Of a stretch of DNA of 64,000 nt, positions 26,505 to 35,143 are shown piece after piece. The translations under genes and the position numbers were made by a program. The stretch is taken from assembly GCF_016864375.1 (NCBI RefSeq), contig NZ_CP069356.1:434001-498000 (forward strand). The letters are read 5' to 3'. Under the pieces are notes generated by a model, which was given only the letters and a program-made list of their open reading frames with translations, was not told where the DNA came from and did not search any database. Positions within the stretch are counted from its first letter, which is position 1; the number at the start of each line of letters is the position of its first letter. Source of the stretch: Microvirga sp. VF16 (GTDB taxonomy: Bacteria > Pseudomonadota > Alphaproteobacteria > Rhizobiales > Beijerinckiaceae).

Positions 26505-28607
26505 TCAGCTATGCGAGTGCTCCGTCGCTCCTGGGTTAGGCTGGCTGTGCCCTGTCGCCTCAGCAGCAGCATTCGTAAGCCCCCCGAGCAAGAGGCGCAT
26601 TTGGCAGGCCAGACCCTCAGGCCGATACTGCATGTCGAGGCTTCCCGCCAATTCCCGCTGGACGGTCCGTTTAAGCAGGCGCGTGCCAAAGCCAGCGACG
26701 GTCGGCTCTCCAACTCTGGGGCCGCTCACTTCCAGCCAAGTAATGTCAAGTATCGTTCCGCCGTCGTCAATCTCGGACCTCCACTCTACCAAAATGCGCC
26801 CAGTTGGCACCGATAAAGCACCATGCTTGAGAGCATTTGTCGCAAGTTCATGAAATGCCATAGCGAGAGCGACGGCCGCTCTCGGAGGCAAATCCACGTC
26901 CGACCCAGTTAAGGTATACTGCTGTTGAATCCCAAAGGCTCCAAGCTCGGCATTGAGGATCTTGCACAGTGAGGCTGCCTCCCAACCGGTCTCATTGAGA
27001 AGGTTATGAGCGCGGGACAATGCCAGTAGACGAGCCTCAAACCGATCACGGGCGATTTCCGGAGGCAACCCTTGGCGGAGCGATTGCCAGGCAAGCGACT
27101 GGACGGTGGCGAGCGTGTTCTTTACTCGGTGGTTCAGTTCATCGACAAGGAATTTTTGGCGCTCCTCGGCTCGCTTACGCTCGGTGATGTCCTCCACGAT
27201 CCGAACCGCATAGAGAAAGTGGCCTGAGTCATCCCGTACCGCGCTGCTTGATACGCGGGTCCATCCCTTTGCTCCGTCTTTGCGGACGTGCCGTTTTTCG
27301 ATGGTATAGACATCAAGCTTACCCGCGATGTGTCGGAAGAATAAGTCGCGATCGGCCTCCAGCTCAGCGCCAATATTCGCATGGGTAAAGTGCAACCCCA
27401 GCAGCTCCTCCCGGGTGTGACCAGTCAATTTGCACCGCGCCTCATTCACGTAGACAAAGCGCCCCTCTCGATCCACCTCGGCAATCCCGACAGCTGCGTT
27501 TTCTTGCGTCGCCCATAGGCGACCTTCGCTTTGGCGCAAAGACGCCTCCCGCTGTCGCAGCTTCGAGGATGCCGCCGAGAGTGCACGGCTAACATTGTCG
27601 ACCTCGTACAAGCCGGTATCCAGCGGCACCACTGGTGCACCTACTCCAAGCATCCGCGCCTGATCGGCGAGCGCTTGAATGGGAGCGGTAATACGCTGCC
27701 CGAATCCCAACGCAAACAGGCAGGAGAGGCCAGTAAGTGCTAGACCTAGTGTCGCAGCGGCCCACAAAGATCTCTTCAGCGGCTGTTCGGTAACCTCGCT
27801 TCTTACCCCGACGACCGCTCTCCAGCCCGATAGTCTGGATCGAGTATAGGCTGCCAAGACTGTGGAGCCCTCCTGAATCTCCCCTTCCCAGGCACCTTCA
27901 TCTGCAATCGCATTGTTATGCAGGTCTTCCGTGGCGAGCCTGCCGACAAAGTCGTCATACTGCCAAGAGTGGGCGATAATCCGATCAGCGCGATCGACCA
28001 GGGCGACCATACAGTCGGCTGGAATGCTTTGCGTTTGAAGTAATTTGGTAAAGCGCTTCGGTTCCAAGACAACGGAGAGGACATGAGTGACCTGACCGTC
28101 CTTCAGCACCGGCACCCGCACATCTACAACGAAGTCCCCAGAGATTTGACTAACGAACAAGTCCTGAATGAAGGGGCTCTTTGTGTTGATCACCTCTTGG
28201 TCGATCCGAAGATTCACGTCCTTCGGAAGAGATGTATCCCAGGGAAGGCGGGTATTCACTACTTGTTGACCGGTGGTGTCTCTGACGACAAGAGCGTAGA
28301 TCGCGGATTCCTCAGGAAGCATTGAGCGCAAAATAGTATGAGTTCGCCGATGGAAAGCTTCGTACTCGCTGTCGAAGGACGCTGCTGCAGCAAGTGCTTG
28401 AGCCGTCGCAAGCACCTCCGTAAGCTCACGGTCGACGGCAATGATGATCCGCTGCGCTGCGTCACGCGCATCGCGTTCATAGCAGCGGCTTTCGGCCTCG
28501 GTGAACCACCAGACAAGCACAGCTGCAAACACTAGAACAGGGAGTATGAGAGCAATGTTGAATGCCAGTAAGTGTTGGCGGATTGAGGAGCGAAACAGCC
28601 GTTTCAT
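26505..28607 (-). CDS. HWE-type sensor histidine kinase with Cache-like and PAS domains
   Basis: A ~700-residue membrane kinase. MKRLFRSSIRQHLLAFNIAL and the following helix anchor it; the extracytoplasmic part (about 45-270) is a double Cache-like sensor (SAIYALVVRDTTGQQVVNTR, GDFVVDVRVPVLKDGQVTHV, AVVGVRSEVTEQPL). A second helix, a HAMP-like linker (FGQRITAPIQALADQARML), and one PAS/PAC (VGIAEVDREGRFVYVNEARC to EDITERKRAEER) lead to the HWE/HisKA_2 core: FLVDELNHRVKNTLATVQSL and an N box in AFHELATNALKHGALS. HWE kinases are typical of alphaproteobacteria and often feed the general stress response. The start at 28607 is by domain fit; no strong Shine-Dalgarno is present and the frame is open to 28667. 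Confidence 0.88.
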   Translation of the reverse strand: MKRLFRSSIRQHLLAFNIALILPVLVFAAVLVWWFTEAESRCYERDARDAAQRIIIAVDRELTEVLATAQALAAAASFDSEYEAFHRRTHTILRSMLPEESAIYALVVRDTTGQQVVNTRLPWDTSLPKDVNLRIDQEVINTKSPFIQDLFVSQISGDFVVDVRVPVLKDGQVTHVLSVVLEPKRFTKLLQTQSIPADCMVALVDRADRIIAHSWQYDDFVGRLATEDLHNNAIADEGAWEGEIQEGSTVLAAYTRSRLSGWRAVVGVRSEVTEQPLKRSLWAAATLGLALTGLSCLFALGFGQRITAPIQALADQARMLGVGAPVVPLDTGLYEVDNVSRALSAASSKLRQREASLRQSEGRLWATQENAAVGIAEVDREGRFVYVNEARCKLTGHTREELLGLHFTHANIGAELEADRDLFFRHIAGKLDVYTIEKRHVRKDGAKGWTRVSSSAVRDDSGHFLYAVRIVEDITERKRAEERQKFLVDELNHRVKNTLATVQSLAWQSLRQGLPPEIARDRFEARLLALSRAHNLLNETGWEAASLCKILNAELGAFGIQQQYTLTGSDVDLPPRAAVALAMAFHELATNALKHGALSVPTGRILVEWRSEIDDGGTILDITWLEVSGPRVGEPTVAGFGTRLLKRTVQRELAGSLDMQYRPEGLACQMRLLLGGLTNAAAEATGHSQPNPGATEHSHS

Positions 28608-28974
28608 AGTCCACGACACACCGTAAATACAGGCATTGACTTCCGGCAAACCCGGAACCCACCGCATTGAAATCTGTGACGCAATGATGCTGGGCAGTCC
28701 GCCCGGCCAGGCGCCGATCTAGCACAGTCGATAGTGTATTGACTTGGAGTCACGGCAACCGGCTCGTTTCACGTAGAGAGGCGGCTTGGCGCTCATATGC
28801 GCTGATGAAAGCACGTCTTCCCAAACTCATCCAAAACGTTCCTCACGTCAAAATATACAGTCAAAATGTATTCGCCAATGCGCGTCGTGGGACCGTCCCG
28901 ACTTCCTCTTCGGACGACGTAGTGCGACACTGAATCCCTATACCTGACTGACAGGTTGAGTTCGTCCCGACCAC
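28608..28974. other. Intergenic, no gene seen
   Basis: About 370 bases upstream of the HWE kinase (leftward) and downstream of the next leftward gene. It should hold the kinase promoter. A plus-strand frame at 28739-28933 crosses it but has no recognisable content. Confidence 0.35.
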
Positions 28975-29328
28975 TTAATGATAGACCTCGTGACGTTGCT
29001 TTGCCTTCAACACAAGGTTTACGGCAGTAGCTAACTCGGACTCATCAAATTCAGAGCAGCCACAACTGTCGACCGTTGAGCGGGTCGCATGAGAGTAGAT
29101 CTCTAGCCAGAACAGCGGCCGGCCATCTGAGAGACTTTCTTGAGGAAACTCGGTTAGGCGTACATCAAGAGAGCCGAACCGTGCAACTAGAGTCGTTCGA
29201 GATCCAGTCGCATCTCTGGCACTAAACACAAGCTTAACATAAGCACGGATTATCTTTTGCTCAATTTCATCGGGGCAGAGATCAGATGAGAGTAGGCCAA
29301 CTGGATGCGTTGCACTGCGCCGGGACAT
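28975..29328 (-). CDS. Hypothetical protein with VDSCGC motif (copy 1)
   Basis: A 117-residue protein: CPDEIEQKIIRAYVKLVFSA, then TTLVARFGSLDVRLTEFPQE, then FWLEIYSHATRSTVDSCGCS and EFDESELATAVNLVLKAKQR. It is a clear paralogue of the protein at 39665-40021, with the same SPDEIEQ(K/R)IIRAYV start block, LTE(F/I)P, (W)LE(I/L)YSH and VDSCGC(S/T)E. I do not recognise a named family. The two neighbouring Cys suggest redox or metal chemistry. The start at 29328 (MSRRSATHPVG) is preferred over an upstream extension. It lies next to a HWE kinase. Confidence 0.65.
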   Translation of the reverse strand: MSRRSATHPVGLLSSDLCPDEIEQKIIRAYVKLVFSARDATGSRTTLVARFGSLDVRLTEFPQESLSDGRPLFWLEIYSHATRSTVDSCGCSEFDESELATAVNLVLKAKQRHEVYH

Positions 29329-29598
29329 GCGGTTCTCCAAACTGATGAATGCTTTTCGCGTTGGGATGAAATTACCGCTCAATAACTGGACGCTGCACCA
29401 AGCAGTTATCGCGCCGGTGTGCAGACCGCCCAGTACTCCGTGTGAAATCACTTTGTATCGACTGCTTACCTGAGAACCATGGACGCCCTACAGTCGCATT
29501 TTGCGTAGCCCGTCTCTGCTTCCCGATGCGGATATGAGCGCCCTGCTAGGCAGGCTATGCTCTGCCAATCCCGTGTGGCACCGTTTCTAGTACGGTGG

Positions 29599-29856
29599 TC
29601 AGTGTAGTTCCCCTTTGATCACACCTATAGAAGTCTCTGCCAATTCGCCTAACGGCCGCTCAACGACGACGAAGTTCAAGTAAAGAATGATGTGAAGGTA
29701 GCACGTCCCACTGTCATAGCTCGATTGTCCTTGCGGAAAGAATGACAGTCGATTGAGATTAGATACACTATACTTTGGTTTGGAAGGAGCGCACAATCCT
29801 TCATAGACGCTTTCGGTCTCATTGCCACCGTAGCCGAATGTGCAGCTTAGATTCAT
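29599..29856 (-). CDS. Hypothetical protein (85 aa), weak
   Basis: An 85-residue frame with some protein character (SYDSGTCYLHIILYLNFVVV, then ERPLGELAETSIGVIKGELH). No family is recognised. Its start codon lies inside the inverted repeat at 29854-29875, so if real it may be controlled there. Coding potential is uncertain. Confidence 0.3.
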   Translation of the reverse strand: MNLSCTFGYGGNETESVYEGLCAPSKPKYSVSNLNRLSFFPQGQSSYDSGTCYLHIILYLNFVVVERPLGELAETSIGVIKGELH

Positions 29857-29875
29857 CCGGATAGTATACCGGATG
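29854..29875. promoter_or_regulatory. Perfect 7-bp inverted repeat at a possible start codon
   Basis: CATCCGG and CCGGATG are separated by eight bases (29861-29868). The left arm contains the start codon of the weak leftward frame at 29599-29856. A related palindrome ATCCGAA-TATT-TTCGGAT lies at 30298-30315. Either could be an operator or an mRNA hairpin. Confidence 0.4.
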
Positions 29876-30022
29876 AGACTGAACGGAAACGGATGACGAG
29901 CATAGGAGCTGTGCTGCGTGTGCTGGTTCCATTACTTGGTGCCATGACGAGTCAGCCATCGGCCCAATGGTGTTTCCAGCTCTTCGCGTTAACCCTCTGG
30001 AGGCGAACTATGAGTGAAACTG

Positions 30023-30226
30023 TCACCTGATCCCGCCATCACCATCCCCCGGCATTTGAATATCTGTAATCAGACAGGAGGTTTCGTCGATGTGGGAGGA
30101 ACGCAGAAACTCTTCGGCGGATTGGAACATGTGAATAATCAATCCGAGCGAACTCACAAGGCTCTTCATTGCAGCGCGAAGGGACTCATCATCGTCAATG
30201 ACTGAAATGACCGGAACGTTGGACAA
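30023..30226 (-). pseudogene. Truncated response-regulator receiver domain
   Basis: Only the first ~60 residues of a FixJ/TodT-like receiver: PVISVIDDDESLRAAMKSLV with the acidic pair, then SLGLIIHMFQSAEEFLRSS, and the phosphorylation Asp in CLITDIQMPG. The protein then ends GDGDGGIR instead of continuing (expected MSGIDLQ and so on), so the second half of the domain and any DNA-binding domain are missing. It begins at a TTG (30226) chosen because a perfect AGGAGG sits eight bases before it. A short receiver stub could compete for phosphate, but decay is the simpler view. Confidence 0.7.
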
Positions 30227-30672
30227 CGATCCGCCCTCCTACCTTCGAGGATAGAACGCCCTGCGACTAGGAAACCATCGCAACTGGACCGAGTATGATC
30301 CGAATATTTTCGGATGAAACCATACTTAGGTTTTAGGCGCTGTAGCTCTGAGCATCAGGCGATCGCACTCTGATCCCTTACATGTTCAGCATATTCCTCC
30401 ATTCAGAAGACAAGAATGCACCATCAAATCTTGGTATCAAACATCTCTCTCTAGCAGCAGATCTTACCTGTCTCGTTCAGGATTCACGCGGGTTCTTAGA
30501 CCGAAATAACCGAGCTCTCATACAATTTGATCCCGCACCTTTTTCCCCACTACGACCGGAGGACGCTTTCCACCGCTCTTCATTCCTCATCAGCCTGCAG
30601 CAGAAGGCCGCATCATGTGGCAGGAAGCGGCGGCAGGTCGGGTCCCGCCGCGGTGGTGGAGTTCTCGGGGAA
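30227..30672. other. Intergenic region between the receiver stub and the FixJ-like gene
   Basis: About 450 bases; holds the palindrome ATCCGAATATTTTCGGAT at 30298-30315, about 70 bases upstream of the TTG start of the receiver stub. No gene is supported here. Confidence 0.4.
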
Positions 30673-31326
30673 CTACCGCGAGACCAACGAGTGGATTCCC
30701 AACAACTCGGCCATTCTCACCAGATCGGCCAGCGAACGCGCGCCCATTTTCCGCATGACGTGGCCGCGGTGAATCTTGACGGTAATCTCGCTGAGCCCCA
30801 GTTCATTCGCAATTTGCTTGTTCATCATTCCGGTAGTAACCCAGCCCATCACCTCCTGCTCGCGCTGGGTCAAGGTGTCGAAGCGCGCCCGCACGTCCGA
30901 CAGCTGCTTTTGGGCCTGCCGCCGCTGACGATCGCGCTCAAGCGCTATGGCAACTGAATCCAGCATATCCTGGTCGCGAAACGGCTTGGCTAGGAAATCG
31001 ACGGCTCCAGCCTTCATAGCTTTCACTGACATTGGGATATCGCCGTGGCCCGTCATGAAAATAATAGGAATATGAATGTTCGCCTTGGCTAATTCGGCCT
31101 GGAAGTCGAGACCGCTCAGTCCCGGAAGTCTGACGTCGAGCACCAGGCAACTAGCTACATTGACCAGGTTGCTTTGTAGCAATTCCGCTGCCGAACCAAA
31201 CATCTCGGTCCTGAGCCCAACTGACCGAAACAGGCTTCTGAGCGCTTCGCGCAGAGCTTCATCGTCTTCAACGATAAATATGATCGGCTCTTCGGCAGTC
31301 GCTCCCGGTGGAGCTTGACGATATGG
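30673..31326 (-). CDS. FixJ/TodT-like response regulator
   Basis: A 217-residue two-domain regulator. Receiver (about 15-130): PIIFIVEDDEALREALRSLF, phospho-acceptor in CLVLDVRLPGLSGLDFQAEL, IIFMTGHGDIPMSVKAMKAG and the Lys in DFLAKPF. C-terminal LuxR-type HTH (about 150-210): LTQREQEVMGWVTTGMMNKQ, then IANELGLSEITVKIHRGHVM. These regulators normally pair with PAS-type kinases such as the one at 21759. No kinase is adjacent, so it is an orphan. A start further upstream at a GTG (31374) is possible; the ATG at 31326 (MPYRQAPP) fits the family better. Confidence 0.9.
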   Translation of the reverse strand, partial: PYRQAPPGATAEEPIIFIVEDDEALREALRSLFRSVGLRTEMFGSAAELLQSNLVNVASCLVLDVRLPGLSGLDFQAELAKANIHIPIIFMTGHGDIPMSVKAMKAGAVDFLAKPFRDQDMLDSVAIALERDRQRRQAQKQLSDVRARFDTLTQREQEVMGWVTTGMMNKQIANELGLSEITVKIHRGHVMRKMGARSLADLVRMAELLGIHSLVSR

Positions 31327-31440
31327 CATGAGATCCAGCCCAGATAAGAGACGATGGCTGCTGAAAAATAGCACCTCATGGGGCGCCTGCTAAAGGAGAC
31401 TAAAGGCTTGGTGGTGGCGTACCGTATAATTACGAGCTGG

Positions 31441-32545
31441 GCCCGCTTTGTTGCACGAATAGGCGGGTTGGTAACTGGAACCGGTTCACATAGGAGGACT
31501 GTGCCCTTCCCGCCGGATGTCTCTCGTGCCGTTCGAAGCCAATGCCACTCGTCGGCACCGCATACCCAAGCAGTGGTATCGGATGACGAATTGGGCGGAG
31601 TACGACGCGGCCCTGCATCAGCGGGGCAGCCTCACGGTCTGGTTCTCTGACGAGGGGATCACCGTCTGGCGGGCTGAGCCCCGAAGGAAACGGGGTGGTC
31701 AACCACGCTACTCGGCTCTGGCAATCAAGACAGCCCTGACGCTGCGGGCGGGGTTCCGGTTGGCACTGCACCGGACGGAGGGCTTGACCGATTCTATTCT
31801 CCAGCTCCTTGGCTTGGATCTGGCTGTCCCAGACCACTCGACCCTGAGCCGGCGTGCCGAAACTGAAACCCTGAAAGTTCCACGGCCACAGTCATGCACC
31901 GGGCCCATTCATTTGCTGGTGGACAGCATAGGCCTGCAGATGGGTGGATCCGGCGAGTGGCTGGTCGGGAAGCACGGCACCCAGAAACGTCGGTCCTGGC
32001 GCAAGCTGCATATCGGCGTCGATGCTGATACCGGAAAGATCTCTGCCTCAGAGCTGACGACCAGTGATGTCGACGATGGCTCGCAGGTCGCGCCCTTGCT
32101 CGACCAGATACAAGTCCTCTGGATACAAGTCCTCTGGCGTCTCTCACCGGCGACGGAGTCTACGATCAGGCCGGCATCTATGCCACCGTCGCCAAGCGCC
32201 ATCCTGATGCTGACGTGATCGTTCCTCCACGCTCAACAGCAGTGCCTAGCGACATGGCGGAGAGCATCCCGACCCAGCGCTCGGCATCTCAAAAGCATCG
32301 CTGAGCATGGACGTGTACGCTGACAGAAAAGGTCTGGGTACACTCGCCGGGCTCTGGTGGAGACACCATCATTCGCTTCAAACGAGTGATCGGCGCTGCC
32401 CTGCGCTCGCGAGCGGATCGGCGTCGCCCACCGAAGTTACCCTCGCCATTCATGCGCTGAACTGCATGCTTGAGCTTGGTCGCCCAAAGTCCGTCCGCAT
32501 CGCTTGAAGTCGGGCTCCGGATGCATTCAATGCGTGCACAATCCG
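31441..32545. mobile_element. IS5-family element, degraded
   Basis: A degenerate IS5-type element around the broken transposase at 31517-32507. The left end probably lies near GCCCGCTTTGTTGCACGAAT at 31441; a poorly conserved right counterpart (attcaatgcgtgcacaatcc) lies near 32524-32543. End positions are approximate and no target duplication was found. Confidence 0.5.
31517..32507 (+). pseudogene. IS5-family transposase, multiply frameshifted
   Basis: Clear IS5 sequence: MTNWAEYDAALHQRGSLTVW, then YSALAIKTALTLRAGFRLAL, LLGLDLAVPDHSTLSRRAE, and HLLVDSIGLQMGGSGEWLVG with the first catalytic Asp. After LLDQIQ at about 32108 a 15-bp unit (ATACAAGTCCTCTGG) is repeated in tandem and the frame is lost; the continuation ASLTGDGVYDQAGIYATVAK is in a second frame and the C-terminal NCMLELGRPKSVRIA in a third. 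With at least two frameshifts the protein cannot be made. Confidence 0.85.
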
Positions 32546-32833
32546 ATCCATGCAGCAGAGCACTGCACCAATGTCCGATAAGTAGGGTTACGGACATTGC
32601 CAACGGCTCTCAACAATGCAGCCAAAGCGGCCTGACCGGCGGACGTAGTCACCGAGTCTTCCGCGAGCGATATCCACGAAAAGGATCTCCGAAACATTGA
32701 CCGGTCACAGGCTGCTCGAGGGATCCTGCGGGCGATCCTGCGTGAGGTCAAACTCTATCCTTCTCACGGCTGCGGGATCCCATTTGCTGTGCAAGTTGGT
32801 CTATAGTGAGCCCCGACACGCGGAGGGATAGCC
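32546..32833. other. Intergenic; possible short remnant
   Basis: No firm gene. One plus-strand frame reads SASDIHEKDLRNIDRSQAAR, then GILRAILREVKLYPSH before a stop at about 32807; it has no start codon and could be the end of a lost gene. Confidence 0.25.
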
Positions 32834-33053
32834 TTGGCCACCTATGTAGTCGCCATCAGGCGTGAGGTCCGGTCGGAAGGGGCGATGGCCGAGGACTGGG
32901 TCCGCCAAGTGCCTGGCGTGCTCGTTAAGGCTGCAGGCAATCCAAGCCGCGTCGCAGTCGAGGCATCGCCTCAGGCCATTATCCGATATCGAGCGTCGCT
33001 TCGGCGACAACCTCATCGTCGAGACCGACATTCGTCACAAGCGCCTGCTGTAA
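32834..33053 (+). pseudogene. Small hypothetical protein, TTG start, frameshifted
   Basis: GGAGG seven bases before a TTG starts ATYVVAIRREVRSEGAMAED, then WVRQVPGVLVKAAGNPSRVA and VEASPQAI, a layout typical of a ~70-residue protein seen in Hyphomicrobiales. After SPQAI the natural ending (DIERRFGDNLIVETDIRHKR) lies in the +1 frame and stops at 33053, while the starting frame runs to 33088 with an Arg-rich tail. A one-base change near 32980 is likely. Function unknown. Confidence 0.5.
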
Positions 33054-33379
33054 CCTGTTGGGCGACTGGCAGGCGGTACGTGCATTGAATTGCGCGCATG
33101 GGTGCATTGACGACATGGGAGTCCACAATCAACCGGCCTGACGTCACTATCTTTCGCGTTCGCGCGTTCTCGACGATGGACGCAACGGTTCTCTGGAAAG
33201 AGGGCGAGCCCCTCTCAACTCAAGGCCGCTGGGAACAGCGGTCTTTTCTTTACCGCCCACCGCATCAGGGCGTGACTTGAACGGTGAGCATCGGACCAGA
33301 TCAGGTGGAACGGGAAGCGCGGGCGCTGCTCAAGGATGTCAATCAGCTTTGAAGATTAACTCCGGATCGGCGTTGAACT
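33054..33379. other. Intergenic with one terminator
   Basis: About 330 bases up to the ISL3 border. A plus-strand frame at 33098-33280 has no recognisable domain. A strong terminator at 33224-33250 suggests that something upstream on the plus strand is transcribed. Confidence 0.35.
33224..33250 (+). terminator. Rho-independent terminator
   Basis: GGCCGCTG-GGAA-CAGCGGTC forms an 8-bp stem (one G-T pair) with a GNRA-like loop, followed directly by TTTTCTTT. Plus-strand orientation; it would end transcripts from the small frameshifted gene at 32834. Confidence 0.7.
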
Positions 33380-34943
33380 GGCTCTGACGCAGTTTTGGTG
33401 CACCCGTCCTCGTGAACTGTCATTCCGCTCCAATTAATCTGGCTTGCAGGAGATCGAGACGGCCTCTGCCGTACATCTGATGCTTCACGAGCTTGAGTTT
33501 AGTGATCTGGCCTTCGGTCTGACCGTTTGACCACGGCAGCGTGATTGCCGCACGAACGGCTGCCTCGTCCTTGGCGATGCCATTGGCGAATGAGGCCACG
33601 AGGCTTTGGCGTGCTCGGGCGATCCATGACGTCAGGTCAGCCTCGCGGCCATTCCGGATCAGGGTCTGGAACTCCGCAACCGTGTCGCGGGCACTGGCGA
33701 GAGCTGGTACGCCGCTTTCGATGGTTGCGATGGTCACCGTGTCCGTCTTGGAGAGCGTGTCTCGCCCCGTACTCATCAGCCGGGCGATGGTCCTGGCGGA
33801 CGGAACGCGCTGAAGCTGCTCGTCTCCGATCCGTTCAGCCCGACGGCGGCGGGTGGCCCATTCCCCCACAACGCGCAGCGAGCCGCGAAAGCCGCTAGCC
33901 CGCAGACGCCGCCACAGCTCTGCACCATTGTGGCACCCGCCGGTCCAGAGAGCCTCAAGCAGCGGCCAGTATGCCTCGAGACTGCTCTCCCGCTGGCGGA
34001 AGACATCGCTGCGGCCACCTCGCAGGATCTGCCGTACCGTGCCGCGGCTCAGGCCCGTTTGCCGGACGATCTGCTTGATCGGGATACCTTCCGCAGCCAG
34101 AGCCATGACTGTTGCGTTGGTCTCCTCACGGCGCAAACGGCCTCTAAAAAGGCCCGGCTGGCGTTCTCCATCAGGTGCCAGCGGTCGGCCACCTGCACCG
34201 CATCCGGCAGCGCCTTGGCCGCTGCCTCGCCATAGCCGCCTCTGTCGCGGGCGACAACCGTAATCTCCGGGTGATGGGCCAGCCATGCCTGTGCGGTGGC
34301 CTGCTCCCGGTCCGGAAGAAGCGACGCGATCCGGCGCCGTTCGAGATCGCAGACGATGGTGCCGTAGCGGTGATTGCGGCGCCAGGCCCAGTCATCGATC
34401 CCGATGACGTTCAGCGGCTCAGAAGGAGGGTGGGCATGCCGGCGCACAAGGCGCAGGAGCGTATCCTTGCTCACAGGCAGCATCAGCCGCCAGGCCAGGC
34501 GCGTTGCAGGTCGTCCGCCCAAAGCCAAGCCGAGGTGGTGGGCAACGCCCTCGAGCCGGGCAGTATGCCGAGCATGGCGGGCGATCACATCTGGGGCAAA
34601 GCGTTCGGTGAAGATCCGCCTCCCGCACCCCATCGCGTCGCAGCGGAAGCGCCGCGCTCGGATCAGGAACTGGACCGGTCTCCCTGCCAGCGGCAGATCC
34701 GCCACGCGCCGGAGATAATGGCTATGCACACGCGAGGAGATGGTGCCGCACGAAGGGCACGCGGCAGATCGGTAAGCGGAATGGACTGTGATGGTCACCT
34801 GCCGTGAATCAGCGTGGATCTGATCCACGATCAGGCCGGGCGGGATCAGTGCTGAGGGGCGCAGGCTTCGGTGCATAATACTGCCTCTTGCGGGAAGACA
34901 GCATCAGTTCAGTCCAAAACTGCACCAAAATTGCGTCAGAGCC
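33380..34943. mobile_element. ISL3-family element with 23-bp inverted repeats
   Basis: GGCTCTGACGCAGTTTTGGT (33380 onward, 23 bp in all) is matched by the complementary sequence ending at 34943 with one mismatch. The 1564-bp element encloses one leftward transposase region. Size and zinc-finger transposase fit ISL3. Flanks gttgaact and aaacttgc are not an 8-bp duplication. Confidence 0.88.
33420..34876 (-). pseudogene. ISL3-family transposase, frameshifted
   Basis: The N-terminal frame (34876 to about 34140) has the ISL3 zinc finger YRSAACPSCGTISSRVHSHY, RRFRCDAMGCGRRIFTERF, and the DDE-type motif NVIGIDDWAWRRNHRYGTIV with its catalytic Asp pair, then VVARDRGGYGEAAAKAL and DRWHLMENASRAFLEAV. 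The C-terminal half lies in another frame (from about 34150 to 33420): REETNATVMALAAEGIPIKQ, an HTH, and ITLPWSNGQTEGQITKLKLV with the third catalytic Glu. The shift is at a TTTTTA run near 34135-34150. Either a decayed gene or, less likely, programmed frameshifting. Confidence 0.85.
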
Positions 34944-35143
34944 AAACTTGCACGCCGAAACACACTCAAGGAAGCGATTGAGCGCTCTGGCTGGTATCCC
35001 ATCCTCTCCGCTGCGGAGCGAGACACGCGCATCGAGCAGGATGTCGAGCGCTACTGGCACGTGATGGCGCAGGAGGCGGCCTGCCGCCTCCTCGACCGCT
35101 TTGAGGCATGCTCTCACGTCGCCTATCACAGAGCGGGTCTGGC
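34944..35143. other. Possible 3' remnant of a gene cut by ISL3
   Basis: Directly outside the ISL3 border the plus strand is open from KLARRNTLKEAIERSGWYPI, then LSAAERDTRIEQDVERYWHV and MAQEAACRLLDRFEACSHVA. It lacks a start codon, looks like protein and begins at the IS border, so it may be the tail of an interrupted gene. Family unknown; it runs into the antisense of the pirin fusion gene. Confidence 0.3.
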
